A stretch of 64,000 bases of DNA from Osedax fenrisi (GCA_964019155.1 OZ025240.1:84287537-84351536), one strand, 5' to 3'. Shown: positions 1 to 11,962, counted from the first letter of the stretch. Notes: generated by a model from the letters alone, not told the origin. A program made the numbers and translations.

Positions 1-518
1 TTTAATGATTAAGGGGTTTAGGATAATTATATATTAAGTTATATATTAATAAGGTTGAAATTAAAAAAGTACATCATTAGTTAGTTGAAAGATTTAGTAC
101 AATTATATTATAACTTTTATTATAATAGATTATTGACTTTGATTCATGACTTTGTGAAAGTAAATATATTATAATACATTTTATAACTGTGAATAATTAA
201 CTTATATGTAATTAAAATTAATGTATTAAATAATTGTTATATTAATTATATTTAATTCATATAATTCATAATTATATAACGTATTGTTATATATCAACAC
301 ATGCATGAATTTTCGAACATATATTTTTGAAGACTAGAATAATATTTGTATATGCCTAGAACACATCATTAAATTATATAATACTCTCAAATAAAATTTA
401 TAAAATACATATATATATATAATTATATAAATTATATATGTTAATTATTATCTTATATAACACCGCATAGTTTAATTAATAACGAGCCGATTACTGCTTG
501 CCATGGGTCAAGGATAAC

Positions 519-621
519 CTAAGTGGTCTCCCATGGCCGAAGCTCCAACAACTGACCACTCGGAGCCTCCGTACACGGCCAGAGTTTCGGACGATGTTAT
601 TCTGGTAGTGGTCAAGTCTTC
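519..621 (-). CDS. IgGFc-domain gene exon, last inside the window
   Basis: 103 nt, acceptor gaggagccag, phase 0 in, one base left over at donor GTTATC. It reads EDLTTTRITSSETLAVYGGS then EWSVVGASAMGDHL, matching the DLTGTxIxSxxPVAVxxGx...DHL block. The family continues with an EQLPP-like stretch, which must lie off the left edge. Confidence 0.68.
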
Positions 622-3600
622 CTGGCTCCTCAACTAATAATGATCGATTGATCATTTATGTAAGCAAATACATAGTCGAAACTTATAATCAAAAGTATAA
701 GCATACATATTTTCTAACGATTACATGCGTTATAAAAATAGTGGCGCTGGAATGATTTTGTATGTAGGGAGGACCAACCAATCAAAATAAATGTGGTAGT
801 AAAAGTTTGGGGGGACCAATACATAGGAGGTCCCCCTATATTTTAAAGTGGGGGACATGTTCCCCGTCCCCCCTATTGCAGCGCCCCTATATAGAAATAC
901 ACATTATTGTGTGCGGTGCGTTAACGAAACACCAGACGTACGGATAGAGTTGTTATGATATCGAGTTAACTTATTAGATACTATATTTCATATTAGTATT
1001 GAACTATGCGAATTATTAACCAGTATTATCACGTGTATGTATATATTAGTTATGGATTAAATCTCTATCTATAAAGTATATACTCCATATGGAACATATA
1101 CCCCTACTAACATTATCCTATGAGATCTAAAACACTCCATAATCAGCTATTTTATATTACAAAAAACCCATATCGCCTGCAATACCCTCTCTAACTCCAT
1201 CTCTCAACTTCCTCTGTTCATTAAACTACTCGAGAAAGTGATCTACAAATAACTAATCACCTACAGATATACTTTACCGCCACCAATATACTTAACCTTC
1301 AGTAAAGCGCCTCGTTACAAATGCACGTTACAGAAACTACCATACATCCCTACTCGACCACCTTCACAAATCCATTGATAACGACCTACCAAAAAAGTAC
1401 TTATTCTATATCTATATTCAGTATTCGTCACCATTAACCTAGACATACTTATCAATAGAATAGCAGTAATTAAACTTAAACTACTGTACTACTCTGGATT
1501 TCCAAATACATCACTATATAATTGTTATATAATCTTAAAACTAATATAAATAAAACGTTATCACCCCAACGAATTCGTTATTACTCTTAAGAGTCATCTC
1601 TGCAGTACCTCAGGGATAGTTCCTCTCCCCCAATACCCTTATGCCTCTAAATATTGTATACTCTCCATTAGAAAACTGATAACATATTTTCTTTCCGTAA
1701 ATTACAATATTTATGCAGACGATATTGAAATATATACCAATCATCTAATATCAACCTTCAATACAGCCTCACTAGTAACAATAACTATCTCATTAACAAA
1801 TATATAATACCTTAATACCTTAACAATAAGGTAGTTATGCACTGTTCATCTCTAAACGCACCTCCCACCTTAATATTACCCACAATGCTACCTACGCAAT
1901 AGAGCCTACCACAATCCCTCATTCCACTACAATTATATATCCAGGTATCCATAAATATAACAAATTAACTTTTGATAAATAAATATCCACATTAAAAGAC
2001 TCCACATTCCAGCATCTCTTCAATAATAACAAAATATGTCCTTACATCGCAACAACATCCACCGCACTAACTATAATCCAGACTTTAATTATCTCTAGAC
2101 TAAATTACTGCATCCATATCCTACTTTCATCTCACAATAAATACTTCACAACCATCTATCGTTTAACTAACAGATCCATTAGAATAATCTACCGACTAAA
2201 GAAACAAAACTATACTACAAGCATCACTGGCCAACGAAGATAACTTATCTGGCCATCCTTAAAAAAATGTGTCGTATTACTTAAATTAATATAAATTCTA
2301 TATTTCTCTCTACTAACTAAACAACCTGACTATATGTATCGACTGACTACACTCCACAATCAACTACGCAACCTACGATCATCTAACTATATATACCGTC
2401 CAGAATGAACCCTCCTTTCGCCAACAACAACTTGGGAAGCCTCGCTAATCTGTTTAGCTATCCTCAAAAGGAACAAACTCCATCCCTCCCTAAAAACAAT
2501 TAAAATTTCGACTACCACCTTAAAATAGTAACTCAATAAATACCTCCTTGCATACTATATTTTAACTTCAACTATATTCTTTTTCGCCAATTATCAGTAA
2601 TTATTATTACTTTAATTATTCTCGTATTGTATCTATTATTGTCACACTATAATAATTTATAATTGAATTAGTGATTAAATAAAATCTCCACCATCATATA
2701 TCTCTTAAAGGAATCAGAGGAAACACACGCACTTATACCGTAGTAACTTGTATTCTACTAGAAGTTAGACGTAGTCTAGTGAACCTGCAAAGTTTGGAAT
2801 GCATGCAGAGTCACGTGACATTCGTACTGCCCTTCGCAGACGAGTTTATCGGGCAGGTGTTCGAGGTCGGACACTTTGATTGACAGGTTTAACTCGACGC
2901 TGGTGTTATCAACCCTGGCGACCAGAGCGAACTGAGAAGGACCGCTGTGATAGATAGACGTACCCGGATACGAATAACTGTACGATACCGGAAGTGATTA
3001 TTCACTAATGATAATTATTGATTGATTATGATTATATTTAAGCGACAAATATATCAATTTATAACACCGATATTAATAACAAATATTTTATTATATAAAT
3101 GCAACGCAATATTTTTTAAATCGTACTAATCTAATTCATAGCATGTATTCACTAATACTATTCTAATAGGAAACACTTTAAACCTAGCGATAATATAATT
3201 CTTCCCTAGAGAGTGATCCGGTATCGACAAATAACTATCGGTTGTCAGTTCGTTAATACTTCCTGCGTGTACTTGTATCGGATGACTGCTTTCTATTCGT
3301 ATACCTGTACAGCATTTATGACGTCATCATAATAATACAAATATCTTATAATTATATACGGAAACACACACACATATATATATATTAGCCGTACCCGACA
3401 CGGCGTTGCTCGGTTTTTGGTTATTTGCCTATCTATTATTAATTATAACTATTCTTTATTATGCATATATGCAATAAGCTAATTATAATTAGCTATATAG
3501 CTATAGCTAATATTTATTTTGTCCTTACTAATACTTTATAATTCTAACTGTATCCTGATTTATTCGTAAAATCTTTGGTAAAAATACAACAAATATTTCA

Positions 3601-6600
3601 AAATATTACAAAATATATTTTTTTAAAGTTTCTACATATATATTTTAAATATAACAAATATTTCAGCATATTAATAGCCGTGCTTGACCCGGCATTGCTA
3701 TATTTTTGATTGTTTGCCTATCTAGTATTTATTAATTACAGCTATTTCTTATTCTACATTGCCAGCATATACAATAACATAAATGTTATCTAAAATACAA
3801 GCAAATGTAGACAAATATTTTTTTAATATTTCAAAAACTAATAGAAAAATATTTCAAAAAATATATTAAAAAATACAAAAAATATTTCAAATATTACAAA
3901 AACTGTTTTAAAAAATTTCGAAAACCCAAACCCAAACCGTAACCGACATGGCGTTGCTCGGTTTTATTTGTTTTCTTATCTATTATTTATTATTTATTAA
4001 TTAGAGCTATTATTGATTCTACATTTCTAGTATATACAATAAAATAAATGTTATCTAAAATATAAACAAATGTAGACAAATATTTTTTTTATTTTTTCAA
4101 AAATTATTGGAAAAATATTTCAAAAAATATAAAAAAATGTTCAAACCCAAACAGTACCCGACCTGGCGTTGATAGGTTTTTGATTGTTAGCCTATATATT
4201 ATTTAATAATTAGAACTATGCCTGATTCTGCATTACTAGAATATACAATAAAATAAATATAGCTAATGTAGACAAATATTTGTTTTAAATATTTCAAAAA
4301 TTATTAATTAAATTATATTAAATTATTCATAAAATTAATTATAAGTAATGTAATTTTAAGTTAATTGATTAGTTCATCAATACTATATAGTATATTATAT
4401 GGTATATAGGGTATCCGTATTCGAACATGAATACCGAATATGTACATCCCAGTTATCTATTGAATAATAATATTACATACAATTTTAAAATCACAATAAT
4501 ATCTATAATCATATAATATAAATATATTGTAATATTTGAATACAAATATTGAGTAATAAAATGTTAAGAAACTTTATTGTTAAAGTGTCCTTAGTTGAAA
4601 GTAACCTAATACGGACACTTTAACAATAAATAATATAACATTTTATGACTCATTTTTTTATTCAAAAATTACAATATATTAATATTATATGATTATAGAT
4701 ATTATTGTTATTTATAATTTTATTTAATATTTTAATTCCATAGATAACGGGGGTGTCCGTATTCGGTACCCATGTCCGAATACGGAAACCCTGTGTTATA
4801 ATACGGACATCCTATATAATACTAGATAAACTATATAGTATTGATGAACCAATAAAATAAATTACAATTACATTATTTATAATTAATTTTATGAATAATT
4901 TATTCTAATTTAATTCGTTAATAATTTATTTATTTTTATTATTTTTTTAATTAATTATACAATTTAAGTATCTAAATATTATATTTTTTAGATTTATCTT
5001 TATTTTTGGTATTAATATTATAACGCACGCGATTTTTATGGCAATCAGAATAGTTCACAGGCTGAAATCTGATTAGTTATATTGTGTTCATATTAAGACA
5101 TCTAAAGTGTCCGTATTAGGGACATATTTGACCTCTAGATATATGCTTATAACTTAATGAATATTTGATAAGTAATATAGATATTAAATATATAATTTTA
5201 GAATGCTTTATTTGTTAATATTAAAGTGTATATTTTATATCGATACATTTGTATATTCTTGAGATGGTTTTAAGTTTACATTTTTTCTTCATAAATTTAA
5301 AACGTAATAAAAAAATTAGTTTATTGGATATATCAGCAATATGTTGAATAATAAAAAAATAAAAAATACTTGTTTAGACTATTTATATATTTATGAATAT
5401 TTTATTCATTAACAATTTTGTTGTATGATTTATGGTTTCTGAGATACCGAGATTGTCCGTTTCGGGCGCTGTACGTATTCGGTTACTTTCCCATATTAGG
5501 TAACTTTCCCCTATAGTCAAATCCACCACATCAATAGAGGTGAGTTATTTAAATTAATAAAAATAAAAATTGCATAGAAAATAATTTCATAAAATAAACC
5601 AAAATGAATATATTTATATCTATAGATATTTAGATAAATGGGATTCACGTTCTTTAAATTTCGATGTAATATATAGGAATTTTTTTTTTTTGAAAATTCA
5701 AAATCTCATAAAAAATTAAATATTTTCACAATTTAATTTTTATAATATTAATATATATTATGTTATTTATTCTATAGAATTTTTAAATGATAAGAATATT
5801 AGTTTTGAAATTATTAGCATTTTTAAAAAAAGTAAAAAATGAGTATATTTATTTTTTAAATTGTATTATAAACTCTATATCTAATCACAAATATTTCCAG
5901 TAAATAAAATATACGTATAATATTTAACATATTGTGAATATTTGACTAAGTTTAATTAATTATTGACTGAGAAATAGTAAATTTCATAAGAAAAAAACAA
6001 ATATTCTAAGATAATTGATGTTAACAATTGTCTATATTATTTATAATGAAATGACACTATAGTGTCTATTGAGTGGTTGTTGGCGTTATTCTAGAATAAT
6101 ACCATATATGGTATTATTCTAGAATAACGCCAACAACCACTCAATAGCATTTATACAATAAAACCAATAGGTGTCGCTAGTTTACATGAAAATAAAGATA
6201 TTATTGATAATACTGTTTTTAAAAAATTCAAATTGATAAATTATAACTATTGAAAAACAGTGTTATAATATAATAATTATTTTATTAGAAATAGGTAGTG
6301 CTCTAAAATTACTTTTTAGCTTTATATATGTTTTTAACCTATAATATTTTGACATATCATACATTATACATGTACACATCTATTTTTAAAATAAAATTGT
6401 TGTGTACACCATTTTTTATTTTAAAGAACGTGAATCCCTTTAAGGTGAGATTATCTTTGTAAAACTTACATATGCATTGTATACACAATGTATACACATA
6501 GTTTTCTTTATATATACATATATATATATACACACATATATAGATATATATTTAGTTACGTAACCCTTGTTTTCTATTGAACTCTTGCGTAAGTATAATT

Positions 6601-7057
6601 CTCGTCGAAATTCGATGATTTTAGATTCGTTATACTTTAGCTTGAAAGTCTGCGGTCCATTGTTCGAGAACAATGGGATGCTGATGGAGATAACGTACTC
6701 GGTGACAGCATGCGACTGTAAAGTGCCGAGGTGTACCTTAGTCTATATGTGTATGTGATGTTATATAATATCTTTAATTTAGTCTTATTTACTTTTATTA
6801 GTAAATTCGCTATTAATAGTCACACCTGGAATATACTGTATTATTAATACCATTTATATATATACCTATAAACTATTATTTAACTAATATCGCATACAAA
6901 TTTAATGATTTTTAATAATAGTATATCATGTAATTCTAATGGTGTATATGTACAACTAATACGTCATCGTGTGCAACTCAACATATTTAAATGTATTTTT
7001 ATTCATTCAATGAACTATGAACATTTACAATGCTATAAATATATATTTATATATAGT

Positions 7058-7096
<39 letters not shown>

Positions 7097-10000
7097 ATAT
7101 ATTTATATATAGTTATAAATATATATATATATATAACAATATATTATATAGTTATATATTATATAGATATAGAGTATATAGTAGCACCGAATACATCACT
7201 TAGCGAATCGGTTAATACGATACCATGTTATCGTGTGAACGTTAGCGAATATTCAGCCGTACTTTTGCGAAATTCTATCGCGTTTGATCTATAAAAACCG
7301 CGATTATTACTCACAAATGTTGAGAATATTCGCACAAATTGATACGAATATATATAGTCAGGAGTGTGCGCAATGGCCATGACACACCCGCAACACTTCC
7401 TGATTACAACCTGTCAACATTAATAAACTTATCTTACAATATTATCCCATCAATCTAACAATAAGATAAGTCATCATAATCCAACTATCACATTTATTGT
7501 TTATGAACTTATACTCTTTGTTATCTACTTATTATTTATAATTTTCATTAATAACTTCTCCACTTATTCACATTTATATCATTTATATATAATAAATTTA
7601 CAAAATCACTGAACCGTTACACTTTTTCAAATATATTTTGTTTACATTTCTGTATTCATTACATTTAGCTATTTATAACTTTTTACTTTTAATTTCAATA
7701 TATTTAATTACAATAAACATCAATATGTCCAATACATGCAGTCAATGTAACTCCATAATTACATGTACAAACTTTGTCACCTGTTCATGTACCTCAGCTA
7801 TACATTTTAAATGTCTCAATGCTCACAACAGCTTGCCTTATAATTGGATAACAAGTAGTGCTGTACTTAAGCATGTTGTGAGTGTATTGAAATCTCCTTC
7901 ATTTATATTCTCATGTCAAACTTGCCTCCAAAAACATTCCCTCATTCCATCACCTACAATCCCCCCACTATCTACTACAATGACTGACTTACTCAATAAT
8001 ATTCCCTTCCTTATTAAAGATATATCTACCCGTCTTGACCAACAGGACCTATCCCTACTCAATATATCATCACAATTAAAAAACAATAAACCAAACTACA
8101 ATTATTCAACCAACTGTCCTGTCACTTCCTCGATACCCCTTATTCACCCTTCCCCACCTCTCCCTCCTTCTTCAACCCCCCATTCCTCCCCCTCCCCACC
8201 ACCTACACATATCCCTAGCCTATTAGAATTACCCATCAATATGTATTTTCGTCCAGTCTCCAATCCATCTTTCACTACCATCCATTACTCATCTAACCAC
8301 CAGTCTCCCTCTTCTGTAGTTATTGATTATATTCGGCCATCCGATAAATCTCGTGAATTTCTTCTAGAATTACTCACCTACACTAATACACCTACATACG
8401 CTCTCTCGTCATATAATTGTGTTGGTTCAACTGTTATTATGTTCTTTAATACACCAAGTCAGTGTTCCTACTTCTACTCCAAAATTCCATTCATCCGCAG
8501 TAACTCAATATATAATCATCTATACATTCGTGCTGAACGATCTGTCACTGAGCGAACATGTGTTAGAGTTCTTTTCCATGCAACAAAATCTAACCTAGCC
8601 CCATCTAATGTCAAATGTACCTTCAATAACTATACTAACTCATTTGAACTTCGCCATTTTACCAACTCTAATATAGACTGGAATAATAACCCAATTTATA
8701 TATCAAATGATACATACAATACATGGTCTACATCCTACAATACATATAAATTAAATCACTGAATTCATCAATCAGTGATTCTCAGTCATCACATCAATCT
8801 GCACAATGACCTTCAACCACTCGACCTTATCATCTCAGAACAATCTCAATTCCTATCACCTCAATAGATACCACACTATCAATTCCACCATTTATTCACA
8901 ACACATCACAATCTCAGATTAATGCAGCCATCCTTAATATTTCCTCCATACGCAATAAAGTTGATCATACACTTGACCTATTTAATGACCTTCACCTTGA
9001 TCTTATTTTTCTCACAGAAACATGGCTTAAGGATAATGATATTGCAATATCTGCATCCCTTAATATTAATAATCTAAGTTTTGCACAACTTAATAAACTC
9101 GGCCCCCATCTCAGTGGTGGTGTTGGCATCCTATATAAGACAAATATTAATCTAATAAACAGTACTGATCTTGCACTAGAAAACTCAGAATCATTTTCTT
9201 GTATATTTCACCCGGCTAATTCACGTCAATTCACAATCATAGTTATCTATCGTCCACCTCATAAGTCAATTCCTAAGTTTCTCCTTGAATTAGAACACCT
9301 CCTGACTACATCCACTGACTATACTATCATTTTCGGAGACCTAAATATCCCAATTAATCTTGACACTAATTATACCAGGCAATTCAATATATTAATAACT
9401 CATTTAAATGTGTCTAACATATAACATCCCCAACTCACATAGCAGGCAATACACTTGACCTTATAATTTCCCATGCACATTCTAACCTCACCAATTAACA
9501 CTCAATAAAGAATCTATTTTCTGATCATCATTTAGTATTCTTCCATATTAGCTCACCATGTCCAACTCGACCAATCATAAATATTAAATATAGAAAATAT
9601 AACAATATTGACACCAATACTTTCATCACTGAATTCTTTAAAAAATTTAATAACACAAAATAATTCAAACTCAGTATCCAAATTAGAAACATCTCTATCA
9701 AGAATCCTTGACGAACTTGCCCCCATCAAATATAAATATATAACATAACGTCCACATTGCAAATGGTTTAATTCTGAACTTTCATCATCAAAACGCAAAT
9801 TATGACTATATGAAAATTATTGGAGAAAATCTAAATCTCTCAATAATTATAATATATTTATCAAACAACGTAGCCTATATAGAACCCTACTCAAGATTTC
9901 TAAGAAATTATACTACAATAATCTATTAAAAGAAGCATCAACTAATTCTAAGAAACTTTTCTCCATTTCTAACCAGCTACTTGGTAGAATATCACTACGT

Positions 10001-11962
10001 GTTCTACCAAATGAACCCATAACAACGCTAATAGATACATTTAATCAATATTTCAATACTAAAATCATGAATATAATTATATCACTCCCTCCACTCAATA
10101 TACCATACAATCTACATCTATATTCCCTTTCCTCCTTCACATTACCATCAACTACTACCATTGAAAAACTCCTCAGTGCAGTAAATAAATCTTCCGAACT
10201 AGATCCAATTCCTCATTCTATATTAAATAAGAACCACATTTATCTAGCATCTTACCAATAAATAATAGAAAACTCACTTATCCTAGGAATTTTTCCAATC
10301 TATATGAAAACAGCATATGTTACACCATAAAAAAACAAAACCTTGACAAATCAATCCTCTCCAACTACCGACCAATCTCCAACTTATAAACGCTCTCCAA
10401 AACCCTAGAACGAGTTGTTGCTCGTCAATTAAATTCTTATTTCCATGAAAATCATATATTAAACCCATATCAGAGTGCCTATACCAAGAACAAAAGTAGT
10501 GAAACTGCAATGATACATATCCTTAATCACATTCACCTATCTGCTGCATCACCACATGGTTCAGTGGTCATTCTCCTTGATTTATCAGCTGCCTTCGACA
10601 CCCTTGACCATAATATATTTATAAATCGACTAACTTCTATCGGAATATCTGGTACTACACTCGATTGGTTCATCTCATACCTAACTGATCATTTTTTACC
10701 AAATTAGTATAAACTCACTAATCTCTAAACCTCGTAAAGTTACTCATGGAGTACCTCAAGCATCTGTCCTTGGTCCATTCCTATTCAATATCTACCTACT
10801 TTCCTTATTTAAAATTATTAACAAATACCCCACTATAGACTATCACTCGTATGTTGATGACATACAGTTACACTGTAAATTAATAGACCCTAACAATGAC
10901 ATAAATGTACTTAACAACTGTATTACTGATATACATAAATGGCTCAACAACAACTAATTATCACTAAACTGTCTTAAAACTGAATCACTGCATATTAAAA
11001 CATCTACCACTATATTCCTTCCACTACAAATTAACAATAACAATCTGAGTATTTCTTATGCTAATAAAATAAAAATATTGGTATATTAATCGACCCAATA
11101 ATACAATTTCACATTCAGACTAAATCACTATCACAGTCAATTAACTACATACTACACAACTTACGAACAATAAGACCCTTCATTAATTTTAATACTGCAA
11201 AACTTCTCGCTACATCCCTCATTCTTCCCCACCTTGATTACTGTAATTCCTGTATCTATGTCTACTCACAATCTATAATAAATAAACTCCAACGCCTTCA
11301 AAACTCAGCCATCAGATTTATATTCAAAATAACTAAATATTCCAGACAACATATATCCCCTTTAAGAACCAAATTACATTGGCTGCCAATAAAATCCCGT
11401 ATAATTTACAAAATTGCACTCACCACACAGTTAGCTACACGTCATAACACACCAGACTATCTTGCCAACTTACTAACTCCCAACATAACTTTTACGAACA
11501 AAGACACATAAACAAATTCAAATTAAAAACTCCAGTTCTATTACATTTAACATCTTCACAACATAAATTTGTCTCCATCCATGCTCCAAAAATCTGGAAT
11601 GATCTACCTCATCATATCCGATCAATTGATTCAACTGTAACATTCAAATCAAAGCTCAAAACATACCTTTTTTCCCAATAATACATTGAAAGCACGTCCG
11701 AAAACTTCAATAAAGAAGTTGATGGAAGTGCCTAAACCAATTAGGTAACAGGTAACAGGTAACATCAGGTAACAGGTAACATCACCTTAAGCCGTTCCCG
11801 CGGTAACCCGCAACAATGGCCTAGTTATAACCTGCAACAATGGCCTAGTTATAACCTGCAACAATGGCCTAGTTACGTATATCCGGCAGACGGGTTCGCT
11901 GATTAGTATCCTGTTTTCGGGAAAAGCGAGCGTGAATCTCGTGCCCAGCGATGACATGTGAC
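519..11962 (-). CDS. IgGFc-binding-domain protein, partial spliced gene
   Basis: Five exons read on the minus strand join with matching splice phases: 11962-11877, 6715-6565, 3304-3184, 2977-2785 and 621-519. The joined product, about 216 residues, follows the N-terminal IgGFc-binding domain (as in FCGBP and many invertebrate secreted proteins) block by block: a GTRFTLAFPEN start (GxxFxxxFPEN), then SSHPIQVHAGS (SxxPIxVxxxN), then LSIPDHSLGKNYIIASYSYP, then SQFALVARVDNTSVEL (SxFxxVAxxDNTxV), then EDLTTTRITSSETLAVYGGS, then GDHL. In the family this domain is extracellular and often precedes von Willebrand or EGF-type modules. The 5' end with a signal peptide was not found, and the last exon ends on a phase-1 donor, so the gene continues beyond position 1. 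Introns hold two LINEs and several MITEs. Family assignment is from remembered pattern, not a search. Confidence 0.72.
739..889. mobile_element. Short MITE-like element with 14-bp inverted ends
   Basis: The ends TAGTGGCGCTGGAA and (reverse complement of the right end) TAGGGGCGCTGCAA match at 12 of 14 positions. The interior holds G-run and C-run blocks unlike the AT-rich surroundings. It lies in an intergenic or intronic stretch left of the IgGFc exon at 2785. No coding capacity. The superfamily was not identified. Confidence 0.55.
1100..2580 (+). mobile_element. Degenerate LINE fragment (reverse transcriptase part)
   Basis: Frameshifted and stop-ridden, but in successive frames it shows ORF2 landmarks in order: SNSISQLPLFIKLLEKVIYK near 1190, a VPQG stretch near 1605, an IYADDIEIYT active-site block near 1710, and LIISRLNYC near 2090. 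This order is that of CR1/L2/Jockey-type reverse transcriptases. The endonuclease half is missing, so the copy is truncated at its 5' end. It lies in an intron of the IgGFc gene. Confidence 0.75.
2785..2977 (-). CDS. IgGFc-domain gene exon
   Basis: 193 nt, acceptor tcgtacag, takes two bases and ends in phase 0 at donor GTTCAC. It encodes 64 whole codons containing SQFALVARVDNTSVELNLSI and, later, CEGQYECHVTLHAFQTLQ. The VARVDNTSV stretch corresponds to the family's VAxxDNTxV block. Two cysteines are present. Confidence 0.72.
3184..3304 (-). CDS. IgGFc-domain gene exon
   Basis: 121 nt, acceptor gctgtacag, takes one base from the previous exon and leaves two at donor GTTTAA. It reads IRIESSHPIQVHAGSINELT then TDSYLSIPDHSLGKNYIIA. 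The SxxPIxVxAxS and LxIPxxxLGxxYxxAS blocks are the most diagnostic part of the IgGFc-binding domain. Confidence 0.72.
3385..4320. repeat. Four-unit tandem array with a conserved 25-bp core
   Basis: Four diverged units start at about 3389, 3678, 3937 and 4152 (spacings 289, 259, 215). Each opens with a core like CCGTACCCGACACGGCGTTG followed by a TCGG-like block, then T-rich sequence, TTGCCTATCTATTATT, and blocks of AAATATTTCAAAA. The core is the only GC-rich part and is better kept than the rest. No coding capacity was seen. Confidence 0.7.
4300..4925. repeat. Large imperfect palindrome of two MITE ends
   Basis: Arms of about 310 bp meet near 4603. The left arm contains the reverse complement of the right-arm stretches around 4620-4715 (CGGACACTTTAACAATAA onward) and 4800-4925. 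Each arm matches one end of the GGGAAAGTAACCTAATACGG family found at 36657, 52004 and 54890. It therefore looks like a head-to-head dimer of one element end. Confidence 0.7.
5085..5516 (-). mobile_element. MITE family A copy (reverse orientation)
   Basis: Reads as the reverse complement of the copies at 36657 and 52004. The right edge reads GGTAACTTTCCCCTATAG, and just inside it is the subterminal block TTTCTGAGATACCGAGA. The left edge has AAGTGTCCGTATTAGGG. No ORF. A second, partial terminal motif lies at about 5480-5497. Confidence 0.65.
5520..6060. other. AT-rich stretch without recognised genes
   Basis: A/T-rich sequence with short A and T runs. No reading frame, splice-bounded exon, tandem repeat or inverted-repeat element was recognised here. 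Confidence 0.5.
6066..6147. repeat. Perfect 82-bp palindrome
   Basis: Two 41-bp arms with no spacer, centred between 6106 and 6107, are exact reverse complements. The left arm begins CTATTGAGTGGTTGTTGGCG and the centre is ACCATATATGGT. The outer part is GC-richer than its flanks. It lies in the first large intron of the IgGFc gene, left of the exon at 6565. Confidence 0.95.
6565..6715 (-). CDS. IgGFc-domain gene exon
   Basis: 151 nt, acceptor tttacag, phase 0 in, one base left over at donor GTTACG. It encodes SHAVTEYVISISIPLFSNNG followed by PQTFKLKYNESKIIEFRREL. This matches the beta-strand stretch after the GxxFxxxFPEN block in IgGFc-binding domains. The plus-strand ORF over the same bases is a shadow. 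Confidence 0.68.
7045..7135. repeat. (TA)n microsatellite cluster
   Basis: Near-pure TA runs broken by TATTTATATATAGTTATAAA, which occurs twice. The apparent ORF with IYIYIY runs across it is an artefact of the repeat. Confidence 0.9.
7725..8762 (+). CDS. LINE ORF1 with PHD-like zinc finger
   Basis: 345 codons open from ATG 7725 (MSNTCSQCNS). Upstream in-frame codons are open but hydrophobic and start outside the conserved part. Residues 5-70 carry CxxC, CxC, HFxC and CxxC pairs spaced like the PHD-type finger of CR1 ORF1 proteins. A Pro/Ser-rich linker near residues 130-190 follows, then a C-terminal part that probably serves nucleic-acid binding. ORF1 proteins of such elements bind the element RNA. 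It ends at TGA; unlike the element at 43304, no in-frame ORF2 follows directly. Confidence 0.75.
   Translation: MSNTCSQCNSIITCTNFVTCSCTSAIHFKCLNAHNSLPYNWITSSAVLKHVVSVLKSPSFIFSCQTCLQKHSLIPSPTIPPLSTTMTDLLNNIPFLIKDISTRLDQQDLSLLNISSQLKNNKPNYNYSTNCPVTSSIPLIHPSPPLPPSSTPHSSPSPPPTHIPSLLELPINMYFRPVSNPSFTTIHYSSNHQSPSSVVIDYIRPSDKSREFLLELLTYTNTPTYALSSYNCVGSTVIMFFNTPSQCSYFYSKIPFIRSNSIYNHLYIRAERSVTERTCVRVLFHATKSNLAPSNVKCTFNNYTNSFELRHFTNSNIDWNNNPIYISNDTYNTWSTSYNTYKLNH
8930..11690 (+). pseudogene. Broken LINE ORF2 (endonuclease plus reverse transcriptase)
   Basis: The endonuclease part reads ILNISSIRNK, FLTETWLKDN, SGGVGILYK, VIYRPPHKS and IIFGDLNIP between about 8930 and 9360. Then stops and shifts begin. 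The reverse transcriptase part shows LLDLSAAFDTLDHNIF near 10577, a GVPQASVLGPF-like block near 10748 and a YVDDIQL block near 10852 (Val for the usual Ala). The C-terminal APKIWNDLPHHIRSID block lies near 11586. Several stops and frameshifts make it non-functional. Confidence 0.8.
11807..11878. repeat. 24-bp tandem repeat, three units
   Basis: Three nearly identical units of CCTGCAACAATGGCCTAGTT plus ATAA (11807-11830, 11831-11854, 11855-11878). The first begins CCCG and the third ends ACGT. The third unit overlaps the 5' splice site of the IgGFc exon at 11877, so the repeat grew right at the intron edge. Confidence 0.9.
11877..11962 (-). CDS. IgGFc-domain gene, most 5' exon seen
   Basis: 86 nt. 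It follows an acceptor reading cacgtatag, starts in phase 1 (two bases completing a codon) and ends in phase 0 at donor GTAACT. The 28 whole codons include SSLGTRFTLAFPENRILISE, the usual opening of the IgGFc-binding domain. It sits beside a 24-bp tandem repeat that overlaps the donor by two bases. An ATG lies at its second whole codon, but the strong acceptor argues that it is internal. Confidence 0.7.

Larger units (their letters stand above)
7360..11792 (+). mobile_element. Nearly full-length but decayed CR1/L2-like LINE
   Basis: An open ORF1 with a zinc finger (7725-8762) is followed by a broken ORF2 with endonuclease and reverse transcriptase (about 8930-11690) and a short 3' tail of GGTAACA repeats at 11743-11792. 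ORF1-finger plus apurinic-type endonuclease plus reverse transcriptase is the layout of CR1-group LINEs. The 5' boundary is approximate. It sits between two exons of the minus-strand IgGFc gene, so it is an intronic antisense insertion. Confidence 0.8.

Noticed and set aside
6567..6758. Plus-strand ORF over the IgGFc exon
   Set aside because: Shadow of the minus-strand exon, which has matching phase on both sides and family motifs.
7180..7300. Exon-like CpG-bearing stretch right of the LINE-free gap, open on both strands in parts
   Set aside because: On the minus strand the open piece (SNAIEFRKSTAEYSLT) has phase that does not fit the IgGFc exon at 6715; on the plus strand there is no partner exon.
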